DNA of 64,000 bases, taken from assembly GCA_963724385.1 (NCBI GenBank), contig CAVRUJ010000002.1, positions 496,001 to 560,000 of the forward strand, read 5' to 3'. This document shows positions 24,577 to 32,926 of the stretch, in pieces. The notes under the pieces were generated by a model. The model was not told the origin of the DNA. It did no database searches and saw only the letters and a list, made by a program, of their open reading frames with translations. Within the stretch, counting starts at the first letter, position 1. Every line of letters begins with the position of its first letter. Source of the DNA: DASXQK01 sp963724385. GTDB taxonomy: Bacteria > Pseudomonadota > Alphaproteobacteria > Dongiales > Dongiaceae. The position numbers and the translations under genes were made by a program.

Positions 24577-26265
24577 GTGACCGCCGCGCAATCCCGCCGC
24601 ACCGGCGGGCAGATCCTGATCGACCAGCTGTTGATCCACGGCGTCGACATGGCCTTCGGCGTGCCGGGCGAAAGCTATCTCGCCGCCCTCGACGCCCTCT
24701 ACGAGGCGCGCAACCGGATTCGCTTCATCACGTGCCGGCAGGAGGGCGGCGCCTGCAACATGGCCGAAGCCTATGGCAAGCTGACGGGCCGTCCCGGCAT
24801 CTGCTTCGTCACCCGAGGCCCCGGAACCACCAACGCCTCCATCGGCCTCCACACGGCCTTCCAGGATTCCACGCCACTCGTCCTCCTCATCGGCCAGGTC
24901 GCCCGCGACCAGGCCGAGCGCGAGGCGTTCCAGGAGATTGATTACCGCCGGATGCTGGGGCCGCTTACCAAATGGGTGGCCGAGATCGACGACGCCCGCC
25001 GGATTCCCGAGCTGGTGAGCCAGGCCTTCCAGCGGGCGACTTCGGGCCGTCCCGGGCCGGTCGCGCTTGCTCTGCCCGAGGACATGCTGACCGACCTGGT
25101 CGAGACCGCCGACGCCGGCCCCTACAGCCCCATCCAGGCCCATCCGGCGCCCGACGACCTCGAGCGGATGGCAACGCTGCTCGCGACAGCCAAACGCCCG
25201 CTGATGATCGTCGGCGGCGGCGGCTGGAGCAGGGAGTTGGCCCTGGACATCACCGCCTTCGCCGAGGCCAATGGCCTGCCGGTCGGCGCCGCCTTCCGCC
25301 GCCAGGATATCGTCGACAATCTCAACCCCTGCTACGTCGGCGATGTCGGCATCGGGATCAATCCCAAGCTGGCCGATCGCGTCAGGGGCTGCGACGTGCT
25401 GCTGGTCGTGGGCGCGCGTCTGGGCGAGATGACCACCAGCGGCTATACCCTGGTCGATATTCCGCGTCCGCGCCAAACCCTGATCCATGTCCATGCCGGA
25501 GCCGAGGAGCTGGGGCGCGTCTATCAACCGGCGCTCGCCATTAACGCCGGCATGGCGGCCTTCGCCGCCGCGGCCCGGGCGCTGCCTGCGGTGAGCGCGC
25601 CCGCCTGGCGGGATTGGACGGCGGCCGCCCGCGCCGACTATCTCGCGAACATCGAAGCGCCCCGGGTGCCCGGCCCGGTGCAGATGGCCGAGATCGTCGC
25701 CTTCATGCGCAAGCGCCTGCCGCCGGAATCGATCCTGGTCAACGGCGCCGGGAACTACGCGTCCTGGCTGCACCGCTTCTATACCTATCGGGGCTTTCGC
25801 ACCCAGCTCGCGCCCACGAGCGGGGCCATGGGTTATGGCGTGCCCGCGGCGGTCGCCGCCAAGGCGGTGCATCCCGACCGTCCGGTCATTTCCTGGAACG
25901 GCGACGGCTGCTTCATGATGAACGGCCAGGAGCTGGCGACGGCCGTCCAGCACGGGCTCGCCGTCGTCTTCGTGGTCGTCAACAACGGCATGTACGGCAC
26001 CATCAGGATGCATCAGGAGCGCCACTATCCGGCGCGGACCATCGCCACCGATCTGGTCAACCCCGATTTCGCCGCGCTCGCGCGCGCCTATGGCGCGCTT
26101 GGCGAGACGGTGACCCGCACGGAAGAATTCGCCCCGGCCCTCGATCGCGCGCTTGCCGCGGGCAAGGCCGCGCTCATCGAGATCAAGCTCGACCCCGAAG
26201 TGATCACGCCCCGCCAGTCCTTAAGCGAGATTCGCGCCACCGGTCTGAAGGCCAAAGGACGATAG
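24577..26265 (+). CDS. Thiamine-diphosphate-dependent enzyme (acetolactate synthase-like)
   Basis: 562 residues from GTG 24577. There are three ThDP-family domains. The PYR domain has the catalytic glutamate in CRQEGGACNMAEAYGKLTG, the central domain runs from about 190 to 330, and the PP domain carries the GDG...NN cofactor motif (GDGCFMMNGQ to VVVNNGMYG). The sequence is like the large catalytic subunit of acetolactate synthase, but no regulatory subunit gene follows and the neighbour is an amidase. A decarboxylase or carboligase of another 2-oxoacid is therefore likely. Its 3' end overlaps the convergent glycosyltransferase gene by 62 bases. Confidence 0.87.
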   Translation: MTAAQSRRTGGQILIDQLLIHGVDMAFGVPGESYLAALDALYEARNRIRFITCRQEGGACNMAEAYGKLTGRPGICFVTRGPGTTNASIGLHTAFQDSTPLVLLIGQVARDQAEREAFQEIDYRRMLGPLTKWVAEIDDARRIPELVSQAFQRATSGRPGPVALALPEDMLTDLVETADAGPYSPIQAHPAPDDLERMATLLATAKRPLMIVGGGGWSRELALDITAFAEANGLPVGAAFRRQDIVDNLNPCYVGDVGIGINPKLADRVRGCDVLLVVGARLGEMTTSGYTLVDIPRPRQTLIHVHAGAEELGRVYQPALAINAGMAAFAAAARALPAVSAPAWRDWTAAARADYLANIEAPRVPGPVQMAEIVAFMRKRLPPESILVNGAGNYASWLHRFYTYRGFRTQLAPTSGAMGYGVPAAVAAKAVHPDRPVISWNGDGCFMMNGQELATAVQHGLAVVFVVVNNGMYGTIRMHQERHYPARTIATDLVNPDFAALARAYGALGETVTRTEEFAPALDRALAAGKAALIEIKLDPEVITPRQSLSEIRATGLKAKGR

Positions 26266-28126
26266 CGAGCAGGCCGAGGCGGGCGAAGAGCGCGAGGTTC
26301 AGCAGCAGGCGCCAGCCCGCAGACGACTCGTGCCGGCGGAGATAACGCCGGAAGCCCTGGGTCTTGTGCCATTCGACAAACAGGCGCCGGGCCGCGCTCG
26401 AACTGCGCTGATGGCGGATCCGAAGCTTGGGCAGCAGGACCACGTCGCCGCCCGCAGCAGCGAACCGGTCGCAGAAGTCGATGTCCTCCACATGCAGGAA
26501 GTAGCCCGTGTCGAGCCCGCCGAGCGCCCAGAAATTTGCGCGGGTCAGGAACATCGCCGCTCCGCTGATGACCGGCACCTCCGTCGCTTCCTCCGGCAGC
26601 GCGTCGTCGATCTCGATGCGCTGCCAAGCGGGCTTGAGCCGGTAGAGCTGCAGCGCTTCGACGATGAGATTGGCGGCAGTCGGGAGCCGCCGGCGCGTGG
26701 CCCGCTGAGGCCGGCCCTCCTCGTCGACCATGACGGCGCCAAGCAAGGCCGGGCGCTCGCGGCCTTTGAGCTCGTCTCTCAGCAACGTCGCCCCGCCAGC
26801 CGGCAGGATGCAATCCGGATTCAACAGCAGCAAATAATCCTGTTCCAGATGCCGGGCGGCGAGATTGCAACCGGCGGCGAAGCCGATGTTGCCCTGCCCC
26901 TGGATCACCAAGAGCCTGGGCTCGGCCGCGGCGCGCTCGGCCAGTTGTGCCCTCGTCACCGGCGGATTCCCGTTGTCGGCGATGACGAGCCTTTCGACCA
27001 TGGGATCGGCAAGGGCCGCGTCGATGGTGGCCATGAGCACCGGGCCCGTCTGGTAACTCACCATGGCGACGCCGACGCCGCCGGACCCTTGCGCGGGATG
27101 CAGGCGATTGCGGGCGAGACTGTACGCAATGAACGGCCGGCGCATCAGCGCCGCCCAGGGCGACCAGGTCATGAGCGGCACAGGATTGCCGCGCCGGTCG
27201 CGCTGGATTTTCTGCCGCTTTGCCCAGGATTTGGGCAGTCCGCGCAAACCCGCGCCCAGAGCCCGCAGAGCCACGACGCCTTGGCCGAGGATCGTCGCAC
27301 GCAGGAGCAGAACCAGGCCCATCAGCAAGTGGATGGGCAGCAGCGGCCAGAGGAGCGCCGCCGGCATGTTCTTCGCCAGCAGCCATATTCGATTGCGCTG
27401 GCCGTGGAACAGGGCGAAGCCGTCCCGGTCGCCGCCACTCGCTCCGCCGACATGGCGCACCACGGCGTTGGCGAGCTGGATCGAGCGGTAGCCGGCAAGG
27501 CGAAGGCGAAAGCCTAGATCGACATCCTCGCCATAGCAGAAGAAGTCCTCGTCGAACGCGCCCAACTCCAACAGGATCTCGCGGTTGTAAAGAGCTGCGG
27601 CTGCGCAGACCGAGAAGACCTCCCCTTCCCCGCCCTGGCGGGCAATCGGCTGGCCAAAGCCGCCGCGCCAATAAACGCCGAAGGGGTGATAGGCGTCGCC
27701 ATCGCCGTCGAGCCGGTCAGGGCGCGCCTCGTCGATTTGCAGCGACCCGAAGGCCGCCGCGTCGGGATAGCGGGAAACCCCGAGCATCATCTGGTCGAGC
27801 CAGTCGGGTTCGGCAAAGGCGTCGGGGTTGAGCGTCGCCACCCAGGGCGATTCGAGCAGGCCGAGCGCCCGGTTGTTGGCCGCGGCAAATCCCGCGTTGT
27901 AGGCAAGCCGCACCGAACGCCAGCCGGACGGCAGATTCTCGAGAGCGCCAAGGGACTCGTCGCTCGACCCGTTGTCGACCACGATCACGGTGAAATCGCG
28001 AAAGCGCTGGCTAGCCAACGCCGCGAGACAACGGGCAAGGCAGGAACCGCTGTTGTAGTTCACAACGACCACCGCAACCCGGGGAACCGCCGGCGCGGGT
28101 TCGGCCTCGCGCTCCTTGTCTGGCAC
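26204..28126 (-). CDS. Two-domain family 2 glycosyltransferase
   Basis: 640 residues with two complete GT2 (GT-A fold) domains. Domain 1 is about 16-250: VAVVVVNYNSGS, then LNPDAFAEPDW. Domain 2 is about 340-585: VGVAMVSYQTG, then LLNPDCILPAG and FLHVEDIDFCDRF. A hydrophobic stretch near 253-285 (LLWPLLPIHLLMGLVLLL) may be membrane-associated and separates them. Both domains resemble rhamnosyltransferase-like GT2 enzymes of polysaccharide synthesis. The protein could add two successive sugars to a surface glycan. It is convergent and overlapping with the ThDP enzyme gene and lies upstream of no other glycan gene here. Confidence 0.85.
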   Translation of the reverse strand: MPDKEREAEPAPAVPRVAVVVVNYNSGSCLARCLAALASQRFRDFTVIVVDNGSSDESLGALENLPSGWRSVRLAYNAGFAAANNRALGLLESPWVATLNPDAFAEPDWLDQMMLGVSRYPDAAAFGSLQIDEARPDRLDGDGDAYHPFGVYWRGGFGQPIARQGGEGEVFSVCAAAALYNREILLELGAFDEDFFCYGEDVDLGFRLRLAGYRSIQLANAVVRHVGGASGGDRDGFALFHGQRNRIWLLAKNMPAALLWPLLPIHLLMGLVLLLRATILGQGVVALRALGAGLRGLPKSWAKRQKIQRDRRGNPVPLMTWSPWAALMRRPFIAYSLARNRLHPAQGSGGVGVAMVSYQTGPVLMATIDAALADPMVERLVIADNGNPPVTRAQLAERAAAEPRLLVIQGQGNIGFAAGCNLAARHLEQDYLLLLNPDCILPAGGATLLRDELKGRERPALLGAVMVDEEGRPQRATRRRLPTAANLIVEALQLYRLKPAWQRIEIDDALPEEATEVPVISGAAMFLTRANFWALGGLDTGYFLHVEDIDFCDRFAAAGGDVVLLPKLRIRHQRSSSAARRLFVEWHKTQGFRRYLRRHESSAGWRLLLNLALFARLGLLAIVLWPSDRWRESRLRTGGA

Positions 28127-28205
28127 TGTTGTCCTCAGCCGACGCCTGACGGCCAGCTTAGCCCGAATTCTTCGATCGGACCAATCCGACCGCGCCTGGC
28201 GAGGA

Positions 28206-29834
28206 TTACCCTAGGCGGCAGCGTGCGATCAGGCCGGCGGTGGAGGCGTCGTGGGCTTGCCGCTCGCAGCCCGAGAGCTCGTCCAGAATGGTCGCTGCAA
28301 GCTGTTTGCCGAGCTGGACGCCCCATTGATCGAAGGAATTGATTCCCCAGATCACGCCCTGGACGAAGACTTTGTGCTCATAGAGGGCGAGAAGGGCGCC
28401 GAGGCTCCGGGCGTCCAGGCGCTCCAGCAGTATCGTATTGGAGGGCCGGTCGCCGGGGCAGACGAGATGCGGCGCCAGGCGCTTGACCTCCTCCGCGGCG
28501 AGGCCGCGGGATTCCAGCTCCGCCGTCGCCGTCGTCAGATCCCGCCCGCCCATCAGGGCTTCGCTCTGGGCAAGGCAGTTGGCCAACAGCATCCGGTGCT
28601 GGGCCGCATCGCCGATACCCTGGCGCGCGACGATGAAATCCGCCGGGATGGCGTTCGGCCCCTGATGCAGCGCCTGGAAAAAGGCGTGCTGGGCATTGGT
28701 TCCGACCCCGCCCCAGATCACCGGCACGGTGCCGTAGTCCAGGGTTTCTCCGTCGCGGTTCACCCGCTTGCCGTTGCTCTCCATCTCGAGCTGCTGCAGG
28801 AAAGCCGGAAGCTGGGCGAGGCGCTGGTCGTAAGGCAGGATGGCAAGACTGTCGGCGCCGAGGAAGTTGCGGTTCCAAATGCCGACGAGCCCGAGCAACA
28901 CCGGCATGTTGCGATGTAGGGATGTCTCCCGGAAATGGCGATCCATCGCGGCCGCCCCGGCCAGCAGCTCGCCGAAGGCCTCGGGCCCGGCGGCGAGCGC
29001 GATGGGCAGGCCGACCGCGGACCACAGGGAAAACCGCCCGCCGACCCAGTCCCAGAAGGCGAATCCCTTTTCGGGATCGAGGCCGAATTTGGCAACCGCG
29101 GCCGGATTGGCGGCCACGGCCAGGAAATGCTCGGCGATCGCGCCCGCCGGCCCACCCCGCGCCGTGAACCAGGCCTTGGCCGCTTCGGCGTTGGCCATGG
29201 TTTCAGCGGTGGTGAAGCTCTTCGAGATGACGAGGAAGAGCGTGGTCGCGGGCTCGAGGCCCGCAAGTGCTGCTTCGATTTCCGCCCCGTCCACATTGGC
29301 TGCGAAGCGCAAGGCCGGGCGAGCGCCGGGCTTGGAGAGCGCCTCCGCCGCGACGGCGGGCCCGAGCTGCGAGCCGCCGATCCCGATGGCGACGACGGTC
29401 TCGAACGCCCGGCCGTCGTAGCCCCGGCGCCGGCCTTCCCGCACATCCGCGGCGAACCGCATGACCTTGGCCCGCTCGGCCTCGATCGCCGGCATGATGT
29501 CCTGCCCGCTCACAGTCATGGGCTCCCCGGCCGGGGCGCGCAGCGCCATGTGAAGAGCGGGCCGCCTTTCCGTGCCATTGACCGGCTGACCGGCGAACAA
29601 GCGCTCGATCCAGGCCGGAAGCTCCGCCTCCTCGGCCAGATCGAACAGGAGCGAAAGGGTCCTGCCGGTGATCCGGTTCTTGGAGTAGTCGAGCAGGATC
29701 CCGGCGGCTTCCACGCTGAGGCGCGGGAATTGATCCGGATCCTGGGCGAAGAGCTCAGCGAGCGGCACGCGGGTCAGGGACTTGCGCTGGCCTTCGAGGG
29801 CCTTCCAGGTTGCGCTGCCGATGGCCTTCGTCAT
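28206..29834 (-). CDS. pgi: Glucose-6-phosphate isomerase
   Basis: 542 residues from ATG 29834 (MTKAIGSATWKALEGQRK); a longer frame upstream is not supported. Characteristic segments include IGIGGSQLGPAV, VISKSFTTAETMANA, WGGVGTNAQHAFFQ (catalytic His) and the C-terminal signature KVFVQGVIWGINSFDQWGVQLGKQL (catalytic Lys). It interconverts glucose 6-phosphate and fructose 6-phosphate in the cytoplasm. The gene is divergent from the lipid A acyltransferase gene with a 91-base shared upstream region. Confidence 0.96.
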   Translation of the reverse strand: MTKAIGSATWKALEGQRKSLTRVPLAELFAQDPDQFPRLSVEAAGILLDYSKNRITGRTLSLLFDLAEEAELPAWIERLFAGQPVNGTERRPALHMALRAPAGEPMTVSGQDIMPAIEAERAKVMRFAADVREGRRRGYDGRAFETVVAIGIGGSQLGPAVAAEALSKPGARPALRFAANVDGAEIEAALAGLEPATTLFLVISKSFTTAETMANAEAAKAWFTARGGPAGAIAEHFLAVAANPAAVAKFGLDPEKGFAFWDWVGGRFSLWSAVGLPIALAAGPEAFGELLAGAAAMDRHFRETSLHRNMPVLLGLVGIWNRNFLGADSLAILPYDQRLAQLPAFLQQLEMESNGKRVNRDGETLDYGTVPVIWGGVGTNAQHAFFQALHQGPNAIPADFIVARQGIGDAAQHRMLLANCLAQSEALMGGRDLTTATAELESRGLAAEEVKRLAPHLVCPGDRPSNTILLERLDARSLGALLALYEHKVFVQGVIWGINSFDQWGVQLGKQLAATILDELSGCERQAHDASTAGLIARCRLG

Positions 29835-29925
29835 GGAGCGATCCTCGGATAGACGCCGCTGTCGAGTCCAGTGACGTTTGTACGCTTGACAGGCGCCCGC
29901 GGCCGGGCGACACCGCCGCCCGCAA

Positions 29926-30828
29926 ATGGATTTCCAAAGACTTCGCAAGCGATTGGCCTACGGCCTTCAGGCCGCCGTTCTCGGCGTCACCCTGGCCCTG
30001 CTGCGCGCATTGCCGCTGGACTGGGCCTCCGGACTGGGCGGCTTCGTCGCCCGCCATGTCGGACCCCTCGTCCCGGTCAGCCGGGTCGGCCGGCGCAATC
30101 TGCGCGCTGCCTTTCCAGACAAGAGCGATGCCGAGATAGAGCGCATCCTCGTCGGGGTCTGGGACAATCTTGGCCGGGTCTTCGCCGAGTACCCCCATCT
30201 CGACCGCATCTGGGACGTCGGGCCGGAGGGGCCCCTGCCGGGCGGCCGCATCCAGACCGACGATATGGAGCGCTTCCGGGACCTCCGGGATTCCGGCAGG
30301 CCGGGCATCTTCTTCACCGCGCATTGCGGCAATTGGGAATTGCTGCCTATCGGGGCCGAGCGCCACGGCCTCAAGGTCGCCGTGGTCTATCGCGCGCCCA
30401 ACAACCCCTACGCGGCCGAGCTGGTCCGGAAGATCCGGGAGCGCAGCATGGGCCGGCTCCTGCCGACGGGGATGCTGGGCACGCGGGCGGCGGCGGAGGC
30501 GATGGACAAGGGCGAACACCTCGGAATCCTGGTGGACCAGTATTACAGCCGCGGGCTCGATCTGCCCTTCTTCGGCCGGCCGGCGCGAACCGCGCCGGCG
30601 CTGGCCAAGATCGCGCTGCGCTATGACAGCCGGGTCGCCGGCGCCTTCGTCGAGCGGCTGGGCGGCGCCCGGTTCCGTTTGCACATCATGCCGCCGCTGG
30701 CACTGCCCCGCACGGGCGACCCCGAGGCCGACGAATTGGCCCTGATGACCGAGGTAACCAAGCAGGTCGAGGACTGGGTCCGCGCTCACCCCGACCAGTG
30801 GCTGTGGCTTCACCGGCGCTGGCGCTGA
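29926..30828 (+). CDS. lpxXL: LpxL/HtrB-family lipid A acyltransferase (LpxXL-like)
   Basis: 300 residues with one N-terminal membrane segment (about 13-30), then the HX4D/E catalytic motif HCGNWE near residue 132 and the downstream signature LGILVDQYY near 205. These inner-membrane enzymes transfer an acyl chain from acyl-ACP to lipid A. The acpXL-fabZXL-fabF2XL-fabF1XL-adh2XL module follows directly. In rhizobia, LpxXL is the acyltransferase that uses AcpXL-bound very-long-chain hydroxy fatty acids and is encoded at the other end of the same cluster. I therefore infer an LpxXL role; ordinary LpxL/LpxM activity is the alternative. Confidence 0.8.
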   Translation: MDFQRLRKRLAYGLQAAVLGVTLALLRALPLDWASGLGGFVARHVGPLVPVSRVGRRNLRAAFPDKSDAEIERILVGVWDNLGRVFAEYPHLDRIWDVGPEGPLPGGRIQTDDMERFRDLRDSGRPGIFFTAHCGNWELLPIGAERHGLKVAVVYRAPNNPYAAELVRKIRERSMGRLLPTGMLGTRAAAEAMDKGEHLGILVDQYYSRGLDLPFFGRPARTAPALAKIALRYDSRVAGAFVERLGGARFRLHIMPPLALPRTGDPEADELALMTEVTKQVEDWVRAHPDQWLWLHRRWR

Positions 30829-30961
30829 GACGGAAATCTTCCTGCCGGGACAAGCACCTAGGGTTACTCTGCTGGCGATTTCGCAAGCGTTGCGATTTTC
30901 CGGAGATATGCGTAAATTGCCCCCGATTTCAATGCCCGCCGACGCTGCGGGACGGGAGACC

Positions 30962-31243
30962 ATGCAGGAAACCTTCTCCGCCGTCGCCGATATCATTGCA
31001 GAGACCTGCAATATCGATCGGGCAACCATTCGCCCCGAATCACACACCATCAACGATCTTGGCATCGATAGCCTCGATTTCCTCGACGTGACCTTCGCCA
31101 TCGACAAGCGCTTTGGCATCAAGATGCCGATCGAGCGCTGGATGCAGGAGATCAACGACGGCAAGGGATCGGTGGACGACTATTTCATCCTGCAGAACCT
31201 CTGCACCAAGATCGACGAGTTGATGGCGGCCAAGCCGGCCTGA
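30962..31243 (+). CDS. acpXL: Acyl carrier protein AcpXL
   Basis: 93 residues from ATG 30962, preceded by GGGAG; an upstream in-frame ATG at 30890 would add 24 atypical residues. The phosphopantetheine serine is S37 in DLGIDSLDF. The sequence MQETFSAVADIIAETCNIDR and the tail VDDYFILQNLCTKIDELMA closely resemble rhizobial AcpXL, the carrier for synthesis and transfer of 27-hydroxyoctacosanoate-type chains to lipid A. It heads the VLCFA gene set. Confidence 0.92.
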   Translation: MQETFSAVADIIAETCNIDRATIRPESHTINDLGIDSLDFLDVTFAIDKRFGIKMPIERWMQEINDGKGSVDDYFILQNLCTKIDELMAAKPA

Positions 31244-31256
31244 CGCTGGCCGCCGG

Positions 31257-31739
31257 ATGCGCCTCGAATACTTTCAGCTTGTCGACCGGGTGGAAGAGAT
31301 CGACTTGGCGGCCGGCCGGATTCGCGCGACCGCCGAGGTCCCCGTCAAATCGACGATCTTCGAGGGGCATTTCGAGGGTTACCCCATCCTGCCCGGCGTG
31401 CTTCTCGTGGAGTGCATGGCGCAGACCGCGGGCCACCTGGTGCTGGTGCTGGAGAAGTTCGAGAGGATGCCGTTCTTGACCCAGATCGAGCGCGCCAAGC
31501 TGCGTCGGTTCGTCGAGCCGGGCCAGCGCCTCTCGGTCACCGGGCATCTCGTCCATCTGGGATCGGGCTATGCGGTTGCGAGCGGCAAGATCGAGACCGA
31601 CGCAGGCCTCGCGGCCGAGGCCGAAATCCGCTTCAAGACCCTGCCCTTCCCCAACGCTGCGATGCGCCGGCTCATGCTGACTCACGCGCGCAAGATTGGG
31701 CTCGAGGTTCCGCAGACAGGCGAGACACCGGCCCCATGA
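31257..31739 (+). CDS. fabZXL: (3R)-hydroxyacyl-ACP dehydratase, FabZXL
   Basis: 160 residues of the hot-dog FabZ family. The catalytic histidine lies in FEGHFEGYPILPG and the catalytic glutamate in VLLVECMAQTAG. It dehydrates 3-hydroxyacyl-ACP during elongation of the very-long-chain acyl group held on AcpXL. It starts 13 bases after acpXL, and its TGA overlaps the ATG of fabF2XL. The order matches the rhizobial VLCFA cluster, hence the symbol. The C-terminus is slightly longer than housekeeping FabZ. Confidence 0.88.
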   Translation: MRLEYFQLVDRVEEIDLAAGRIRATAEVPVKSTIFEGHFEGYPILPGVLLVECMAQTAGHLVLVLEKFERMPFLTQIERAKLRRFVEPGQRLSVTGHLVHLGSGYAVASGKIETDAGLAAEAEIRFKTLPFPNAAMRRLMLTHARKIGLEVPQTGETPAP

Positions 31740-32926
31740 ACCGTGAAGTCTGGGTCACCGGCTGCGGCCTGATCTCGGCCTTGGGCGAGGGCCGCGCCCA
31801 GCATTGGGCGACGCTCGCGGATGCCGCCCTGTGGCAAGGGCGCATGGACAGCCGGCGGCACGCGCCCTTTTCGATCCATCCCATGGTTGCCCTCGATCTC
31901 GACCGGTATCTGCCGCGCAAGGGGGATCAGCGGGCCATGGGCTCGCTCATGCACTACGGCTGCTATGCCGCGGGCATGGCGCTGGCCGAGGCGGGCGTCG
32001 CCGGCAATGCCGAGCTGCTCGGCCGCACCCACATGATCGTCGCGGCTCCGGGCGGCGAACGCGACACCGCCGCCGACGAGCAGATCCTGGCCGCGCGAGT
32101 CGGCAAGGAGCCTGGCGGGCGTTGGCTCAACGAGCAGATGCTGACCGACCTCAGGCCCACCCTGTTCCTGGCCCAGCTGCCCAATCTCTTCGCCGGCAAC
32201 ATCTCCATCGTCCATGGCGTTGCGGGTTCGAGCCGCACTTTCATGGGCGAGGAGTTGGCCGGCATCGATTCCGCGCGCATCGCCTGGGAGCGGATCGCCG
32301 GCGGCCAGGGCGACCTGTTCCTGGTCGGCGGCGCCTTCAATGCCGACCGGCCCGAAGTGCTGCTCATGTTCGCCCAATGCGGCCTGCTCCAGGGCCCGCC
32401 TTCGACCGATTTCTGGCATCGACCGGCGGCCGGCATGACGCTCGGCAGCGTCGGCGCCTTCCTGGTGCTGGAGGCGCGGGACCATGCCGAGGCGCGCGGC
32501 GCCCGCCCCCTGGCGCGGCTCGCAGGCGTGGTGGCCGCCTTTCCCGACCGGCGCCGCGGCAGCGCCGCCGCGTTCGCGCAACGCCATTGGCAGCATCTCG
32601 CCGGGGCAAATCCGCCTTCGGCCATCCTCAGCGGCGCCTGCGGAACCGGTGCCATCACCGCCGAGGAACACGACTTCCTCGCCGCGCTGCCCGGCGCGCC
32701 GGCCGTGCGCGGGACCGCAGCCGCTCTCGGCCACAGCATGGAAGCCTCTTTCCTTGCCAACCTCGGACTTGCTATCACCTGTCTGGAGCAAGGATCCCTG
32801 TTTCCGCCGCTGGCACCCGAAGAGCCGATCGAGGCCCGCGGCACCAGCGAGGCAAGGCGCCTGGCCGTCACCGGCTGGGGCCATCATCGCGGCGAGGGCA
32901 TGGCTGTGATCGAGAGGATCGGATGA
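31736..32926 (+). CDS. fabF2XL: Beta-ketoacyl-ACP synthase-like protein FabF2XL with degenerate active site
   Basis: 396 residues of the ketosynthase fold from ATG 31736 (4-base overlap with fabZXL). The nucleophile position reads VAGSS (G164 where FabF has Cys). The first histidine position reads GACGTG (C302 for His) and the lysine before GH is lost (TAAALGH). Only H333 of the catalytic set remains. The partner gene next to it keeps all of these residues. By analogy with type II polyketide KS/chain-length-factor pairs, I infer that this is a non-catalytic subunit pairing with FabF1XL to set very long chain length. It cannot be a normal condensing enzyme. Confidence 0.82.
   Translation: MNREVWVTGCGLISALGEGRAQHWATLADAALWQGRMDSRRHAPFSIHPMVALDLDRYLPRKGDQRAMGSLMHYGCYAAGMALAEAGVAGNAELLGRTHMIVAAPGGERDTAADEQILAARVGKEPGGRWLNEQMLTDLRPTLFLAQLPNLFAGNISIVHGVAGSSRTFMGEELAGIDSARIAWERIAGGQGDLFLVGGAFNADRPEVLLMFAQCGLLQGPPSTDFWHRPAAGMTLGSVGAFLVLEARDHAEARGARPLARLAGVVAAFPDRRRGSAAAFAQRHWQHLAGANPPSAILSGACGTGAITAEEHDFLAALPGAPAVRGTAAALGHSMEASFLANLGLAITCLEQGSLFPPLAPEEPIEARGTSEARRLAVTGWGHHRGEGMAVIERIG

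Noticed and set aside
24577..26265. Assignment of the ThDP enzyme as housekeeping acetolactate synthase IlvB
   Set aside because: No ilvN regulatory gene or ilvC follows, and the neighbour is an amidase, so the specific name is not supported.
31804..32922. In-frame upstream extension of fabF1XL through fabF2XL
   Set aside because: The Arg/Ala-rich translation has no similarity to ketosynthases. The true start ATG 32923 overlaps the fabF2XL stop by 4 bases, as elsewhere in the operon.
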